Source of the DNA: Diphasiastrum complanatum
Lineage: Eukaryota; Streptophyta; Lycopodiopsida; Lycopodiales; Lycopodiaceae
Reading direction: 5' to 3'
DNA length: 64,000 bases
Assembly (NCBI GenBank): GCA_029204225.1
Contig: CM055103.1
Coordinates: 21,826,709 to 21,890,708 of the forward strand
Positions within the stretch are counted from its first letter, which is position 1. Every line of letters begins with the position of its first letter. The notes beneath the pieces were generated by a model, which worked only from the letters and a program-made list of their open reading frames with translations, was not told the DNA's origin and did not search any database. The position numbers were made by a program, and so were the translations under genes. Below are positions 22,401 to 37,400 of this stretch, piece by piece.

Positions 22401-25400
22401 AATGAAAATGCTTTCAACTTGTCACTCTATCCAGTAGTTTGGGAAAAATATATTGCCTCTTTACCTCTCCAATACGGCCCATGGCCTGAGAATCAGAAGC
22501 CATAATACTGATTGCTCCCATGTCATGTAATATGTCTTCTGCAGCAATGGTCTCCCCTCTTATTCGGGACTCAGCAAAAGCTACATCTTCCACGATATCT
22601 TTATTAAGGTGATGACAAACCATCTACAACACAGGTTTAGCCCACAACCCTTGATAATTATGTAGAAACTCAAAATGAAATACGGTAATATCAACTCAAT
22701 CAAGCTAAAGGACCTGCTATATAGCTAAGCGGAAGGGAAACAAGCAACACTTTATGAAGTCATTTGCCATGCTTCTCCACAAATGCAAACACCCATGTAC
22801 CAATTGATCCTTCAAATCTCTATAAGAGACGCTATTAATTGCTTACTCCCGAACCCAGAGGACCTTATCTGGGGCAACATATATGCTTGGATTGATTGAA
22901 GATCAATAAACTGGTTTTGACTATATTGTTGAGTGACTTATAAAAAATTCTGTCCAGAAATATTAGCAAGATCACTTATAGTAAGAGAAATGGGTATAGT
23001 TACAACTCAAATGTGGAGTCAATTTTACATTTAAGGATTACTGACTTGTATGTCCATGTCAGCTTTACTTGCCTTCGTATTTTTGATAAGGCTAGATTAT
23101 CCTTCACTCCCATGTCTTATATCTTGGCCAGGTCTTAGATCCACTTGGTCTTACTTATGCAAAATTAGCAATTATGGGAGGTGAAATGTTTGTTGAGCCT
23201 TTAGTCCCATCTCTTCATAATTCAATTCCCATAAAGCTTCCATATTGTCAAGAGCACATAAAGCTCAACAAAGTCAAAACATCATGTGGGGGGCCGCAGC
23301 ATATGCTACCTCTCTCCATCACTAGTTTGAGACAAAACCTTGTATCTATGGGCCACCCCCTGCTGGTGCCAGTACCAGAGGACAACGTGAAAATATTGAC
23401 GATTGCTATATGCCTTGACGAGCTTGCTGAACCTCATTGAATGCAAACGAATAGCTTACCTTTTATTCCCTCTCCCTTTATAAGCATGAAAAGATGCACC
23501 ATATTTGAGATCAAGTTAATTACCTGCCATAACGTAAATCATGAAATGAGCATTGCCAAGACTTTGAAAGTGTTAATATATCCTGAATGTGGGGACTTGG
23601 TCAATAGGACTCAAAGGCCGTAGCTTCTAAGCTAGACAAGATAAAAGTAGTCATCAGTGAGCCATCCCCATGTGAATCCTTGGGAGCTAAAAGAGTGATT
23701 GTGGGCAATCAATGGATATCACGTGTACTGCAGGATGCAACTTGCAAAATGTGCCAAGATTCTTCATAAGTTGATTGTCTTTTTCCAGTCCTTAGAGAAG
23801 TTATTGGCCAATTTTTCAAATGAATAATCAGATTTCAAAGTCAATCTTCGTGCCTTAGCTTCATTGGATAAAAATGAGTGTCAGAGCCAGTCCAAATTCA
23901 TCTCAAATACCCTACTAAACCATTTGTATGGTCTCCAAATATTTTCTAGGATTTCTAGGGTGGCTGCTTTGTAAAGCAAGGATTAATTTCTTGCAAAAGT
24001 TATTGATTTGAGTTTGATCCTGATTATGTACAGCCACAAAGAAAAACTCAAGTGTGTAGCCTCTGCCATATTGTGATGGTGGGTTCATCTAGTGTTAGGT
24101 TTTTGGGATCCCCTGATGTTGCGCCCCATTCTGTCGACCACCCCGACCGTGGACGCACCCGTGCTTACACTGTGGGCAGCACCTTGTACAACGGCTGTCC
24201 TGACAAATCCCAAAAAAAGTGGTCCTCCCTGTGAGACTTGCGTAGCTGACCGGCTAGTCGGCTCTGATACCACATGTTGCGCTGACGCTGGGACTTGAGC
24301 GGTTTCCCCAACACGCGCTTAATTAAGTCTAACATTCATCCATCATGCACTACGTAATAGCCAACTTAGAAACGTAACAAGCTTAACCATTCAGACTTAA
24401 GAAAACTGGAATCCCAACCAACCCAAAAGCCAACTCAGAATCTATCCCCAAAAGTTAACCAAAGGCAAAGACAAGCCACACATGGAACTCAAGGCATAGT
24501 GGTCGCCAAACTGACCAAATGGCATAGCGGCAAGCCACACGTCGGTGACATGGACCCTTAGGCGCCGGCAACGCAAAAAGGTTGTAGTAAGGGTCCTTCC
24601 ACTTGGACCAGTCCCGGAGGCGAAACCGAAATGGTAATCATCCCCAAGGATCAACTTTATTAAATTTGGAAGAGGTTACATTCATACATAGACTAATCGG
24701 TCTCGGGGCCACCAACACGTGCTGGGCATTGTGCCTGGCTCGTGTTGGTAGAGGGAGCTGAGACCTGGTGACTGGATTCCTGGCACTGGTTGAGCTGCCG
24801 AAGATTTTGTCTGCCGGACCCCCCCTATAGTTCTGCTGTGATTCGGCGCACCCCCTCTGGTTTGAAACATAGTGCTTACTGGTAAAGCACGCTTTTTAGG
24901 ACTTAGTTTTTATTTTGCTGATTAAGCCTGGCAAGCCTGGCAGAATCAGTCTGGCTCCCGAACATGGGTCCCGGGAGCCGTCCCGGCGGCAGAATCAACT
25001 TGCTTCCTGACTAGGCCATGACTCGAGCTCCAGAGCTAGCTCATGACTTGTGACTACTTGACTGGCTCACCACAGGTCGGAGGCTCAGTCCTTGACTTCC
25101 TAACTCGCTCTGGGACCTTTAGGGAGTGTCACCCCTTAGAGTCTTACAAGGCACCTTGGTGCACCTGAGTCAGCTTCACAACACCTGATCTGGTAGAAAA
25201 TGACTATGCTTTTTATTTGCTTTTCCATGTATGTACACTTCTCATTCTTCTCACGAGTGTGCATATGCATGTACTCCAGTCAACCTTTGTTTAGGTCTAA
25301 CTTAACTTATGCCAAGTCCAAGTCTAAGTTCTAACTTAGTCTATCAGTACCTTGTTAGTGGATTGGAGAGTGCCGGAAGAAAAGTTTTGGGACAACTACT

Positions 25401-28400
25401 TCCATCTTCATAAAGCATCAAGTTAGTCCTTTCCTTTTGTGAATGTTAGGATCTAAGGAACACTTGCTAGGAGAAAACTTGGACCAAAAGTGTTCTTGTG
25501 TTATTAGTAATAGCTAATTGAAGATCGATTAGTGTGATGTGGTGTAAATTCTCCCTAACAGATCTAAATCTTATAAAACTTGCATATTAGGAAATTAGTC
25601 ACATAGCTCCATTTTCAAAATCCGAAATTTAGAAAGTAAGTTCCTGCTACTTGCCATGCTCAGCTTGCCTATGCTACTTGGACAGGGCGTCCTGGTCCTC
25701 GCTCCATTCGGTTACGTGTACGTATTACAAGTCGCAAGTATATTGCTTTAGTTGATACTGGCAGCACTCATTCTTTTATTAGCAGTTATATCACTAGTCG
25801 GATCCGTGCTTCACCTGTTCCTGCTTCACAGCCTCTCACAATTGAGGTTGCCAGTTCCCATTCTTTTCCTAGTTCTCAGATGTTTCAGCGTTTACCATAA
25901 CACATTGGAGATTTTTCTGGACAGGCAGATCTTTACATTATTCCTATGGAGCGTAATGATCTTATCCTTGGTGCTGATTGGTTTGCATCTCTTGGAGCCG
26001 TTACACTGGACTTGACACAGCAGACATTGACATTTGTACATGATGCAGTTACACACTCACTTGTTGGCATTGATTCTCAGGGAGACTTCCAGTTGATTAC
26101 TGGGAAGCAGTTTATTCGCAGCCTGCTGAAGGCTCATTGTGCAGCCTTTATTCAGCGGGCAGTACCAATTCCTCCAGTTTCTACTCCAGCAGCTGTTCCT
26201 CAGGTGATCTCTGACTTATTACATCAGTATGCTTTTGTCTTTTCAGAACCTACGACGCTACCACCATTACGTGACGTGAACCATCATATTGACTTGCGTC
26301 CTGGTTCTGCTCCTCCTTCCCGTCCCCCTTATCGTATGTCTCGATCTAAGCGTGATGAGCTTGAGCTTCATATTACTGCCTTGTTAGATCAGGGTCTCAT
26401 TGTTCCTAGTCACAGCCCTTTTGGTGCCCCTGTTCTCCTTGTAAGTAAGAAAGATGGTACCAAACGCCTTTGTATTGATTACCGTGCTTTAAATAAGTTG
26501 ACTATTTGTAATCAGTACCCTATTTCACACATGGATGACCTCTTTGACCAGCTCGGTACCTCTAAAATCTTTTCCAAGATACACCTTCGTTCTGGATATT
26601 ACCAAATCAGGATGCACCCTTCTGACGAACATAAGACTGCTTTTCGTACTCATCTTGGTTTATATAAATTTCGTGTGCTTCCTTTTGGTGTTACTAATGG
26701 CCCTCCTACGTTCCAGAATGTGATGAATAACGTATGCGTCCGCTTCTTGGTCATTGTGTCTTGGTTTATTTTGATGATATTCTTATTTTTAGTCAGTCTC
26801 TTGTTGAGCATGTTTCCCATCTTTCCTCTATATTTCAGTTACTTGTACATCACCAGTTATTTGCTAAGTTGTCTAAATGTTCTTTTGCTATTTTTGAGAT
26901 CGAGTTTCTTGGTTTTCTTGTTTGTAATGGACACATTCGTCTGGACCCTCATAAGGTTCAGGCCATCCAGGATTGCCCTATACCAACTGATATTCATCAT
27001 GTTCGTATGTTCCTTGGGTTAGCCACTCACCTTCGTCGTCCAGTTCCTCATTTTGCCACTATTGCAGCTCCTCTTCATGCACTTTTGAAGAAGTCTAGTA
27101 CTTTTCTTTGGACTTCTGATTGTCAGTCAGCGTTTGATACTCTTCGTCATGCTGTTGTTGATGCTGTCGTTATGTGTTTACCACAGTTTGATCAGAAGTT
27201 TCTTGTTGAGACTGATGCTAGTAATGTTGGTTTGGGTGCTTTACTTCTCCAGTCACAATGTATTATTGCTTATGAGTCGCGTCGTCTTCGCTCTTATGAG
27301 CAACGTTATTCTGTGCATGAGAAAGAGCTTCTTGCTATTATCTATGCTCTTAAGAAGTGGCGTCATTATCTGTATCGAGTTCCATTTGACATTATTATTG
27401 ATCACCAGTCTTTAAGTTATCTGTTTTCTCAACGTGACCTTAGTGATCGTCAATTTCGTTGGTTGCAGTTTTTACAGTCTTTTAATTTTTCCATATTGTA
27501 TCGTCCTGGTCATGCTAAAACTGTTGCTGATGCATTATCTCGTCTTCCAGCTTTGTTGAGAACACTCGTTTCTACTATTCCTCCATGGTTTGATGATCTA
27601 CCTGCAGCATACCTTACATGTTCTGATTTTCGTGATGTTTATAGCTCTGCCCCACCTGTTTCGTCCCGTCCTCATCAGGTTTACTCCATTGTTGACAACC
27701 GTCTTTATCGTTATGATTCTCTTTGTATTCCTAGTTCCTTTGGTATCCATTCCCATTGTTGTCGGATGCTCATTCCTCTCCTGTTGGGGGTCACTTTGGT
27801 TTTCAGAAGTCTTATGCTCGTCTCAAAGACCATTTCTATTGGCCCTCTCTTCGATCTGAGCTTGCTGTACTGTACTTATTCGTACCTGCCCTTTTTGTCT
27901 TCGTAATAAGTACTCCCATGCTAAATCTGCTGGTTTGCTCCAGAGTTGGCCTATTCCTCATCGCCAGTGGACTGATATATCTATGGACTTTATCCTTGGC
28001 CTTCCCCATACCCAGCATGGTCACAATTCATGTATGGTGGTAGTTGACAGGTTCTCGAAACAGGCACATTTTATACCAGTTCGCAGTACTATCATAGCAG
28101 AGCAGTGTGCACGTTTGTTCATCTCAGAGATTTTCCGCCTGCATGGATTTTCTCGTACTATCCTTTCTGATCAGGATAGTAAGTTCACATCTATATTTTG
28201 GACAGAGCTTATGCGTATATTGGATGTACAGCTTTTATGGGTTCTGCTTATCATTCTACTTCTGATGGGCAGTCTGAGGTCCTGAACAGGATCCTTGAGG
28301 ATTATTTACGCCATTTTGTTACTCCTTCAAGGAAGGATTGGGATCAGCATTTATGTTTAGCAGAGTATAGCTATAATAGCTATGTTAGTACCAACACAGG

Positions 28401-31400
28401 TGTCTCATCATTTTTATTATCTCATGGCTATGCACCTCTTTTACCTGGCATTCCTCTACCTCCTGAGGATACACCTGTCACACTTGCATCTTTTCTATCA
28501 GGTGCCCGAGAGCTTATTACCCGGGCCAGTTCTCATTTACAGCATGTTCAGCAACGTTATCAGACCTCAATTGATCGTCACCGCCGCCATGTTGAGTTTC
28601 AGCTTGGAGATATGGTTTATCTACACCTACGGTTTGCACGTCATCATTTTGTCCAAGGCCATGCTTCTACTGAGAAGCTTGCACCACGTTATTATGGGCC
28701 TTATCGCATTTTGGAAGTTCTTAGTCCAGTTACATATCGCTTCCTGCTTCCACACACGCCTGTGATGTATTCCATGTCAGTTTATTACGTGCTGCTATTG
28801 AGGATGACGCTCCTTGTGATGCACATTTACTGTACTTTATGCATAAGCAGGCCTTGGGCCCTTTTTTATTCATTACTGACACTTAGACTATATGGTTGGC
28901 CTTTGGCCTTATTATTCATTATTAAGCCATTTGGACATATTACTGGAGAGTGGGGGCCTTCTTGGAGGGCGCACTATTTTCCCTCCCAGTTGGGCCCTAG
29001 CCACCGGAAGCTTCCTTTTAGGACTTCCTCTTGGCTATAAGTAGGGAAACTGTGTCATTTGTTATTCAGCTGATGATATTGATCTCTCTCTTTAGCCTCC
29101 TTAATCTATCTCTTTCCTGCTTTCTAAGGTTAAGTCTTGCTTATGTGCTGCTTTCATAGCTTAAGTCTTGCTTATGTGATGCTTTCATAGCTTAGCTCTA
29201 GATCAGCTGTGGCTCTATTCGTAACTCTCATAAGAACATTAGTAGCCACGTAAGATGGCAAACAAACCTTGCCAATTCTAGTAGCACTTGTACCTCCTCA
29301 AGTGTTAAGAGGAGAAGGATTGAAAAACAATGTGTAACAAACCTTCTTTACTAAGTGGAGGGACATCCATAGGTTGAAGGATATTCCCGAAGAACTGAGT
29401 GCTAGAAGCTAGCTGGTCCCTAGGACACATGGAAAACCGAGGGAAGATTAATGAAGATAGAGTTGCATGGGGAGCATAACTTACCAACCAATCAATGATT
29501 TGTAGATTGCTAGGTAATTGTTTGTGAACTTCAGTTTGTTCTTTACAATTGTTTTTATATCACTCACTAGACGATTAGTAGTTCAAATTACATAATTGTT
29601 AGTTAAATTTTGAAAACTTAACTGAATAAGTTTTCTTTGGTGGAAAGTGTAGGCAATCAACCTAGATGGCCGAATAATGCCTAGAGGATGTACGTTTTGG
29701 TATGTCTTAAGATTGGGTAGCCTATAGTATGGACCCATAAATTCGGCTAGTTGCCGAGAACACTATTTAACATTCCTTCATGCATGTAAAATCAAGTTAG
29801 TAACCCTTAGAAGGTAGGATATAATAAGGAAAACAATCTCTTCTCATTGCTTCATCAAGGATGGGGGGAGGATTTCTAGTTCCACTTTTTCATCTTTTAC
29901 GTTGAGTGAAAGCACTCTTTGGAGAATTAGATTACTCCATAACAGTTGAAATCTCAAGTGAGCATGAGCTTTGCATAAAAGAAGTTTATGCATAATGAAC
30001 ATAGGTTTGAGCCTATGTAGGAGCTTAATAGAGAGAGTTCATTAAGCGTACTAATGTGTGCCAACATCTAAAATTACGCTAATAAGCCTCTTGAGTGAGA
30101 CATGATAAAGTAGAACATTTGAAACATCTCAGAAAGGTGTTTCGATTCATAAGAAAGCATAAGTTGCATGCTAAAGAATCTAAGTGTGAGATTAGTTATT
30201 TGAGCCATATTGTTTCACAGAATGGAATAAAGTTGGACCCAACAAAGGTAGAGGCAATCTTTAACTAGCCAAAAACTAGCTACTTTGTCAGTTATCCAAG
30301 TCCGTTTTGGTCTCTCAGAATATTATCGAAGATTTGTCAAGAATCACACAAACATTGCGGTAGCTACTATGGAAAATCTCTTATATGGGATGGAAAAGGA
30401 CTTCTACTGGCATCGACCACAACAAGAGAGTTTTGATACTTAGAAGAGGATGGTTGTTACAAACCACTATTGATTCAAGGATTCAAGGCAATAATAACAC
30501 CAAGCCTCGGCTGAATAGAGCACTATAGGAGGTCAACCATAACGTCAAAAAGATGACACTTATTGGAAGCATCATGAATGTATCCCTAAAGCAAATAATC
30601 TCTACAACTGGACCAGGGAGACATGGCCCTAGGCAGTGGGCCGAAGCTACATGTTGCATACTGAAATGGGATCATTGAAAAAGCACCCCTAGGTAGGTAT
30701 AGGATGATACCACCTCTAGAGGCTGACCATCAAAGATAAGCACATGTCTCTGCATTAAGGCCCTAGAAGTATTGGAGACCATGACTTTGTTCTTCAAAAT
30801 GTTCACCTGCAATCCCCATCTATTACAAAAGCATGTATGTTACCTAGATGTCTTTGGAACCCCTCTTTGGTTGGTGATTGTAGAGCTACACCATCATTAC
30901 ATAACAAGATGGCGATCAGTATATCCTGAAGGCTACAACAGAGACCTCTGTGACATCAAATAACCTCGTCATGGTTTGCATTTTCTTGATGGCTGCAAGG
31001 ACCATGGCCGGCACAAAGAGAGAGAAATCATAAGGTCTTGGGAAAATGACAGGTTTGGTCAAAAATGGATTTTGGTGCCCAATGTGGATTCATGGGCACT
31101 TCCAAAATGAAGCAGATGCTTACTGTAGATCATAAGCATAAGTCCTGGAAATACCCATATCCACCTCATCAACAAACCGTATGCAAAGCTAATCAGAGAC
31201 ATCATGAAACTCTATCTAGCATAAGGCAGTCCTAGCATTAAAAGCACCAGTCAAAAGTATATGACCACGCTCTGAATGTTTGATAATATCCAGTGATAAA
31301 TCAACAAATGGGAAATCGGTAACAGCCTGCCATATATAGAACTCTATCCAGACCAGTACCCTATTCACTAAGGCAAATCCAAAGATAGTGTGGGTAGCTC

Positions 31401-34400
31401 ATCTATAGTACTTAGAATCAATGCAATAGATAAGATGTATTCTACAATTAGCTCTTTGAAAATCAGTGCAAACATTTGTATATGATGTTTACTTTAAAAT
31501 GGTACAAAAGATGTCTCTCTTGAATTTTAATTTGCTATCCCTTAGAGATGAAGCTCTCTATTGCATCTAGGATGTAGAACAATACTTTTAAGGTAGCAAA
31601 TTATGCTTTTATGTTGGTGATTTTCTTGAAAATCATTATAGGTTTTCTCCAGTTTTTAATAGTAACGGCTGAGTAGCAAATATCGATAAATGCAACCCCC
31701 TCTTCTAGAAGGGTTTTTAAAACTGTAGCCATCTAAAATAGATTGACTAGAGTTATATTATGACTCAAATTAGTGCCATTATATGCAGTCTTTTGCTAAT
31801 AAGTCGTTATTCCTTGATGATTTGTTTGAGTTTCCAGTGATATTCCTCTTGAATATTTAGATCTATAAGAGCACTCAAAACAGATGAACATTTGCAGATG
31901 TCATGCCCAGATCTTGTAGCTGTGTATGCACAACATTTCTCTAAAACCAAAACACATAGTGATAGGGTTGATGACTCACTTGTGGGCTGGAAAGAGGCTT
32001 CCTAGAATCAGACATTTCTCTTCTCTATAGATGTGAGTTCTAAGTGGATAGATGGGATAATGGAGGATTTCCGCAAAGGAGACAAAGACTACAACACTTT
32101 CCTCATCTGTTAGGACAAATATGTATGAATACAGGCAAGATAATGTAAGTTATCCATGTTCTCCTTAAAGTTCTTTCCCTCTGGAGAAAGCGCATGGAGA
32201 TGAATTCTGCACATACTTCCCCCATTACTTCATAGCCATAATCTGACGCAACATTTGTTCCAATCAGGCTCCTTTATGTTTTTCCAAAAAGGCAAGCAAA
32301 AGCAAGCAAAGCTATATAGCCAATAATTTTTTTTCAAAGATAGCCTTATGTACTTGCAAACTTGCCCACCCCAACATAGCAAAAGCACCTAGACATACAT
32401 ACTATTACAATGTTTGTGTGATGAACAGAAAATGGTTAAGCACGCAAATAGGATTTAGTTTCCTTCTAATCAATCCCTGCTGGAAAAGCCTATTTTGCAG
32501 CTTTTTCTTAGCTGCAGATGTTTTCTGCTCTTTCTAAAATGCATCAAGAGATCCCAATAACGATCTGCAAGGCAAAAGCTTGCCATGTTTCATTTTGCAT
32601 GTCTGTATACAATTGTCTGTGCAGTTAATTGAGTCAAAATTCTAAGATAATTCAGTGATTACCTTTGACCTCTCAAACAATCTTATTGCTATGCTCCCAA
32701 AACAGTCACGACCCTTTCAATTCCAGCGGCAAATGCTACCAACCATGTGTTGTGCACAGAGCAATTATCCATTGAATGCTATGAAGAGCTCAACTAACAG
32801 GTAATAAGAGTATTTGCTGCTAAACACTAAGTCACATGGATAAAGGATTAGCTAAGTCATGGCAGGGGAGCAGCAGTTTCCCACTATCAATGTTGAACTG
32901 CTTTAATGAAACGTTGCGATTTCTGATGTCACACTTTATTACCTTCTGCTTTTTGTAGCTGTTCCAAATGCTATCTAAATAGTTGGAGTCGGTGCAAAGT
33001 TAAGACTCCTCTGGCCAAATGACTTCACCAAATATTGCTGTTATGATTGCTGCCAATCATTTATGACTTCAACAGATTGTTGAATAAACCAAGTCATTGC
33101 AAGTTCTTCTAGGTCTTGCAAATTCTTGAAGAACAGTTTTCAATTTATGTGCAAATTTGCCTGATGACATTTCGGTAAAACACGTTTTAAAGTTGCATCC
33201 AAGAGATTTCTCTTACGTTTGGTTGTCAGAAAGATGGATGCCTTTTATGGGCTACATCATTGTCAGTATATTAATATTTTGTCTTGATGGGTTTGCTGTG
33301 ATCCACAGGTGTGCCTTCCCTTGGAATTTTTGGCTAAGATTGTATTCGTGTATGGTGGTGGACTGACAAAAGGCAGTTTCAATAGTCCTAGTAACTTCAA
33401 ACAAGCTAATCCTCTATATCCTCCTTCCTGACTCTTTCCATTGTCATTTGTTGATCTGGATACATGAGGAATTCTAGACGCAAGGAAACCACACAGAAGA
33501 TCTTACATTTAGGTTATGATTTTTTGACTTCTATTGATCAGAATTGCTCTGCTTCTTGTTTTCATTCTCAGCATCCCCTTTCTCTTGCTCATGCTTTTTC
33601 ACTTCATGATTGCTCCATTTTTTCATATTTCATCATCTGATATGTTAGCATTTCTCTTTCATGTTTATCTTAAGTTCCAATTATTTTCTGCACTTGGAAT
33701 TTTCTAAGTAGTGTTCTCAAAACAGAAATTCTTGAAATTATATCCATTACCAGCATATCCAAATGTTCATCGATGGTATTGAAAGTGAATGGCCTGGTAG
33801 GATTAGTTGAAGAAGGCAAGACATTTGCCAATCCACATACTTTGATAATATCTGGAGCATGGCCACCACCTGCACCCTCACTGATCACAACATAGAGCAA
33901 CAAGTGTTGTACTTCAGTATAGATATGACATTCTGATGCATCGATGCCATCTACAAACACACTTTTGAAACCTTTGCAAAGTCAAAAGTACCAGGCTATA
34001 CTGCATTGATCATTGATGATCCATTGCTTTTTGACATCCCAATACTTAAAACTGCATTCTTATACCATAGAGTTTCTAAAGTCGAATGTGAAATGTTATG
34101 GAATAGATTGAAAATGAGAATTTCTAGTCGAAGCCTTTAAACTAGTCAAAGGAAACAATCTGCACACTTCAGCACAAACCAAATATATGTTTTCTATATA
34201 TAAAAGTGCATTAGCACAATGATGATCATACACGTGTACACGCATGTTATACATAAACACATATATAATGTGATTGCAACCACTCATATCATTATTTGTG
34301 ACCAAGCTAGGATTACTACCCAACTCAAACTTCATGCTGAGAAAAATTGAAAAGTTGAGAATATGCTTAAAAGCAAAAAACATGACAACTTGAAACATGC

Positions 34401-37400
34401 ACACTTGAAGGCCTGTACACCATGGTACGCTTAATGAACATCAGCTATGCTTTCAATGATTTAGAGGGATACAAAGAAAATACACACACAAGATGCTCTA
34501 CTTGACGAAAGACCTTCAAAGCACATGAACAAGTGACCTAAGTGAAACTAGGTGGACTTACAAAGCCTTTACTTGTCATAAACTCTATAGCTGAAAATTG
34601 TAAATACAGGAAAAAGAAAATCTTGGTCTCTGTTTTTTTGAACCTCAGAAATCTGTCTTCTACCAAGATTATGCAATTGGATGGTGAAGATTATTTTGGA
34701 AAAATTCAACTAGATATTGCCAAAGAAGCAAGTGACATCCTTCTTATTAGTGACCTCAATGGACATACAAGTGACTCATAAGCAGTGTTCTACAGAGGGG
34801 AAGATCCCGTTTGGTTGGAAAAACTCTCTTTCAAGGAGCCGAAAATTGCTAGAAAGTCAATGGATGGTAACAATGATACCACACACTATGGTACAGAGCT
34901 TCGTAAACTTTGTGATGCTCATGAATTTGTTATTTGCGATTATCAAGTGGTTTTAGGTGCTCTTCATCAAAGGGCATTAGTCTGGTGGACTATGCTCTAG
35001 AATCTTCTGGACTTTGGAGAATATTGGCTTCATGGAAGTAAGAAACCTTTTGCTAGAGTTGGATCACCATACACTAACTCAATGCATGAATATATGCTTC
35101 GAAAGAAAGGAAGACAATTATGAATTTTTTGGCAAAAAATTCAGATTTGTTCTGAAGGCAAAGGAAGTGTTTCTAGATCATTTGAAGAGCAATCTTGAAG
35201 ATAACTATGGGGCACAGATGTATTTCCAGTGAATATGAGAGTTTCGATGAGTCCCTTATCAAGAGTGTAGAATTATCATTCAAAACCAGCAAAGGTAGAA
35301 AGAAGAAAAAAGTTTGTTGTCACAATAATCCATGGTTTGATGATGAATGTAAGGTAGCAAGACAACTATCAAATCAACATGGAAGTGAAGGTGAACATTT
35401 TCTAGAAAAGAAAACATCTGGTTTTATTCAAATCCTACCAATTGCCATTGCTTTGAGCAAAATAGAACATTTGCACGATAAACTAGTTTGGCTCTTACAT
35501 GATAGAAAATCTTGGCAAGTAGCAGTTACGTCAACACAGGTCTCCTAGAAGACGACCGGAAGTGGAGCTAATGAGTTGTAAACTTAGCTAAGCATCACTT
35601 TTGAAGAGGCCCATTGAGCATAGCCTTTCTGCAACGATGAATTTCTTTCTTGCATGCCAGTGATGTAACCTATCAATGATCACGTGATGCTTCCTTCCAA
35701 TGAATCTTCATGATCGTAGCGAATCTCTGATTGTGTAGTAGCGTAGAATATTTGCCCACAGCAAAACTTCTCTGGTTTTGCAGCAAATTTTCACAAGGCA
35801 CTACTCCATGCAATTGCAACATATGGTGGACTCTTATCTCTCTAGTAGCAATGGTCAATGGTTGTAGGCAATTCTCTGCAGAGCTATAGAATTTTGCAAC
35901 TTGGTAGATAGGTAAATTCTCTTCTTCTTCCTGTCGCCTTCCTCCTACGTAGTTTGCGAATTTGATCAGCATGGGTAGATCAATTCCGATGAAGATCCAA
36001 TTAGCCTCTCAGGCTAATCTCACTTTATCTTTTGTTTTCAGATCTTCATGTGATGGATACTTCCTGCAAGATCTCTCCGCATTCATCGGTCCACCTCCTT
36101 TCACTTCACTCTTCGTGAACGACAATCTGATTTAGGGACGGCTAAGGACACCACCTTCCAAAGATGGTCAAATCTATCTCTTAGATTGATCCCCTTCTTT
36201 GAGTCTCTCCTTGCTCTCTTGAATCTTGAACCAACACTTTGATACTATGTTAGAAAACCTTCAATGGATCAAGCATGATTGTACACACTCTACCCTTGTC
36301 ACATAGTCGGTTTTTTCATACAATTAACCAGGACAATATTTTTATTGTGGTGAAACAATAGCCAAAGACATGGAAGAGAACACAATGATGAGATGATCTC
36401 CAACATGTCCCATACCTTGTGGTAGGGTGTGCTCCATTTATATGCAGTTGTGTGTACAATGAAATTAGATTCATCTACTCAAAATAGTTCATCTAGGAAT
36501 AGATATCACCTACCCATAATAGGCTAACATGCTACTTGCTTTTCCTTGTATGTACTCTTGTCATTCTTCTCATGAGTGTGTACACCTACAAGCTAGTTAG
36601 ATTATTGCATGACTGATTGAAGTTTTGTAGGCAGAGTTCCATTGCCAGTAGCTTGAAAGTTGCAAATCGTTGCTCTGCAAGTTGTCAATGGAGAGCCAAT
36701 GCAAGTTGTCCCTCAGACCAAGAAGCTCAAGACAAAGGCACATCATTACAATTGGAAGTTTGTTGCAAGTTGCTATAGGACTCGACCTCTAGCAAGACAT
36801 TGAGCTACAATAGATTTGGATCGGAACATCGTGTTAGTTCATTGTGACCACATCGCAGGCAGCCGTCGGCCATGCATCATCACAGTGGGTAGGGCCATCC
36901 CAGGGTGTAGGATCACAGCCACCTGAATTCATCTCATCACTTGTGTTCTCTTGCATGTATTTGACTATTGTTTCACCACAAGAGGAATCTTGTCTTGGTT
37001 ACTTGTATGAACAAGTCAATTATCTAACATAATAGAGCGTGTGCGATCATACCTGATCCATTAAAAGTTTGCTAACAAAATTCAGTAAGTCCAGGTAGCT
37101 ATGAGCAGACTAGGAAAGGGAAAGATCTTTGTGGTCAGATCCAGAACGGAACGCGTTCCAACGGGCAACTATGATTCAAACAAGTGGTTCGAAAACTTGT
37201 AGGTTACAATATTTCCAAAGATTGTAATCACAAAGTATTCTGCGAAACTAAATGTCAAATCAAAAAGGAAGAACCTGTGATAAGTGTGGATGGTTCGATT
37301 TTTGAAAGCAGCAATAGAGTGCTCTACACATCCTGACTCATTCAGAGTGTCGGTATGGATTGTCACCTGCAACCCAAAAAGTAACATGATTACAGCAAGA

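Noticed and set aside
23174-23440. 88-codon frame in the urease intron as a gene
   Set aside because: No domain, no splice or homology signal, and length is within chance for this stretch.
34717-35000. Several overlapping frames as separate small genes
   Set aside because: They are successive frames of one decayed LINE endonuclease region.
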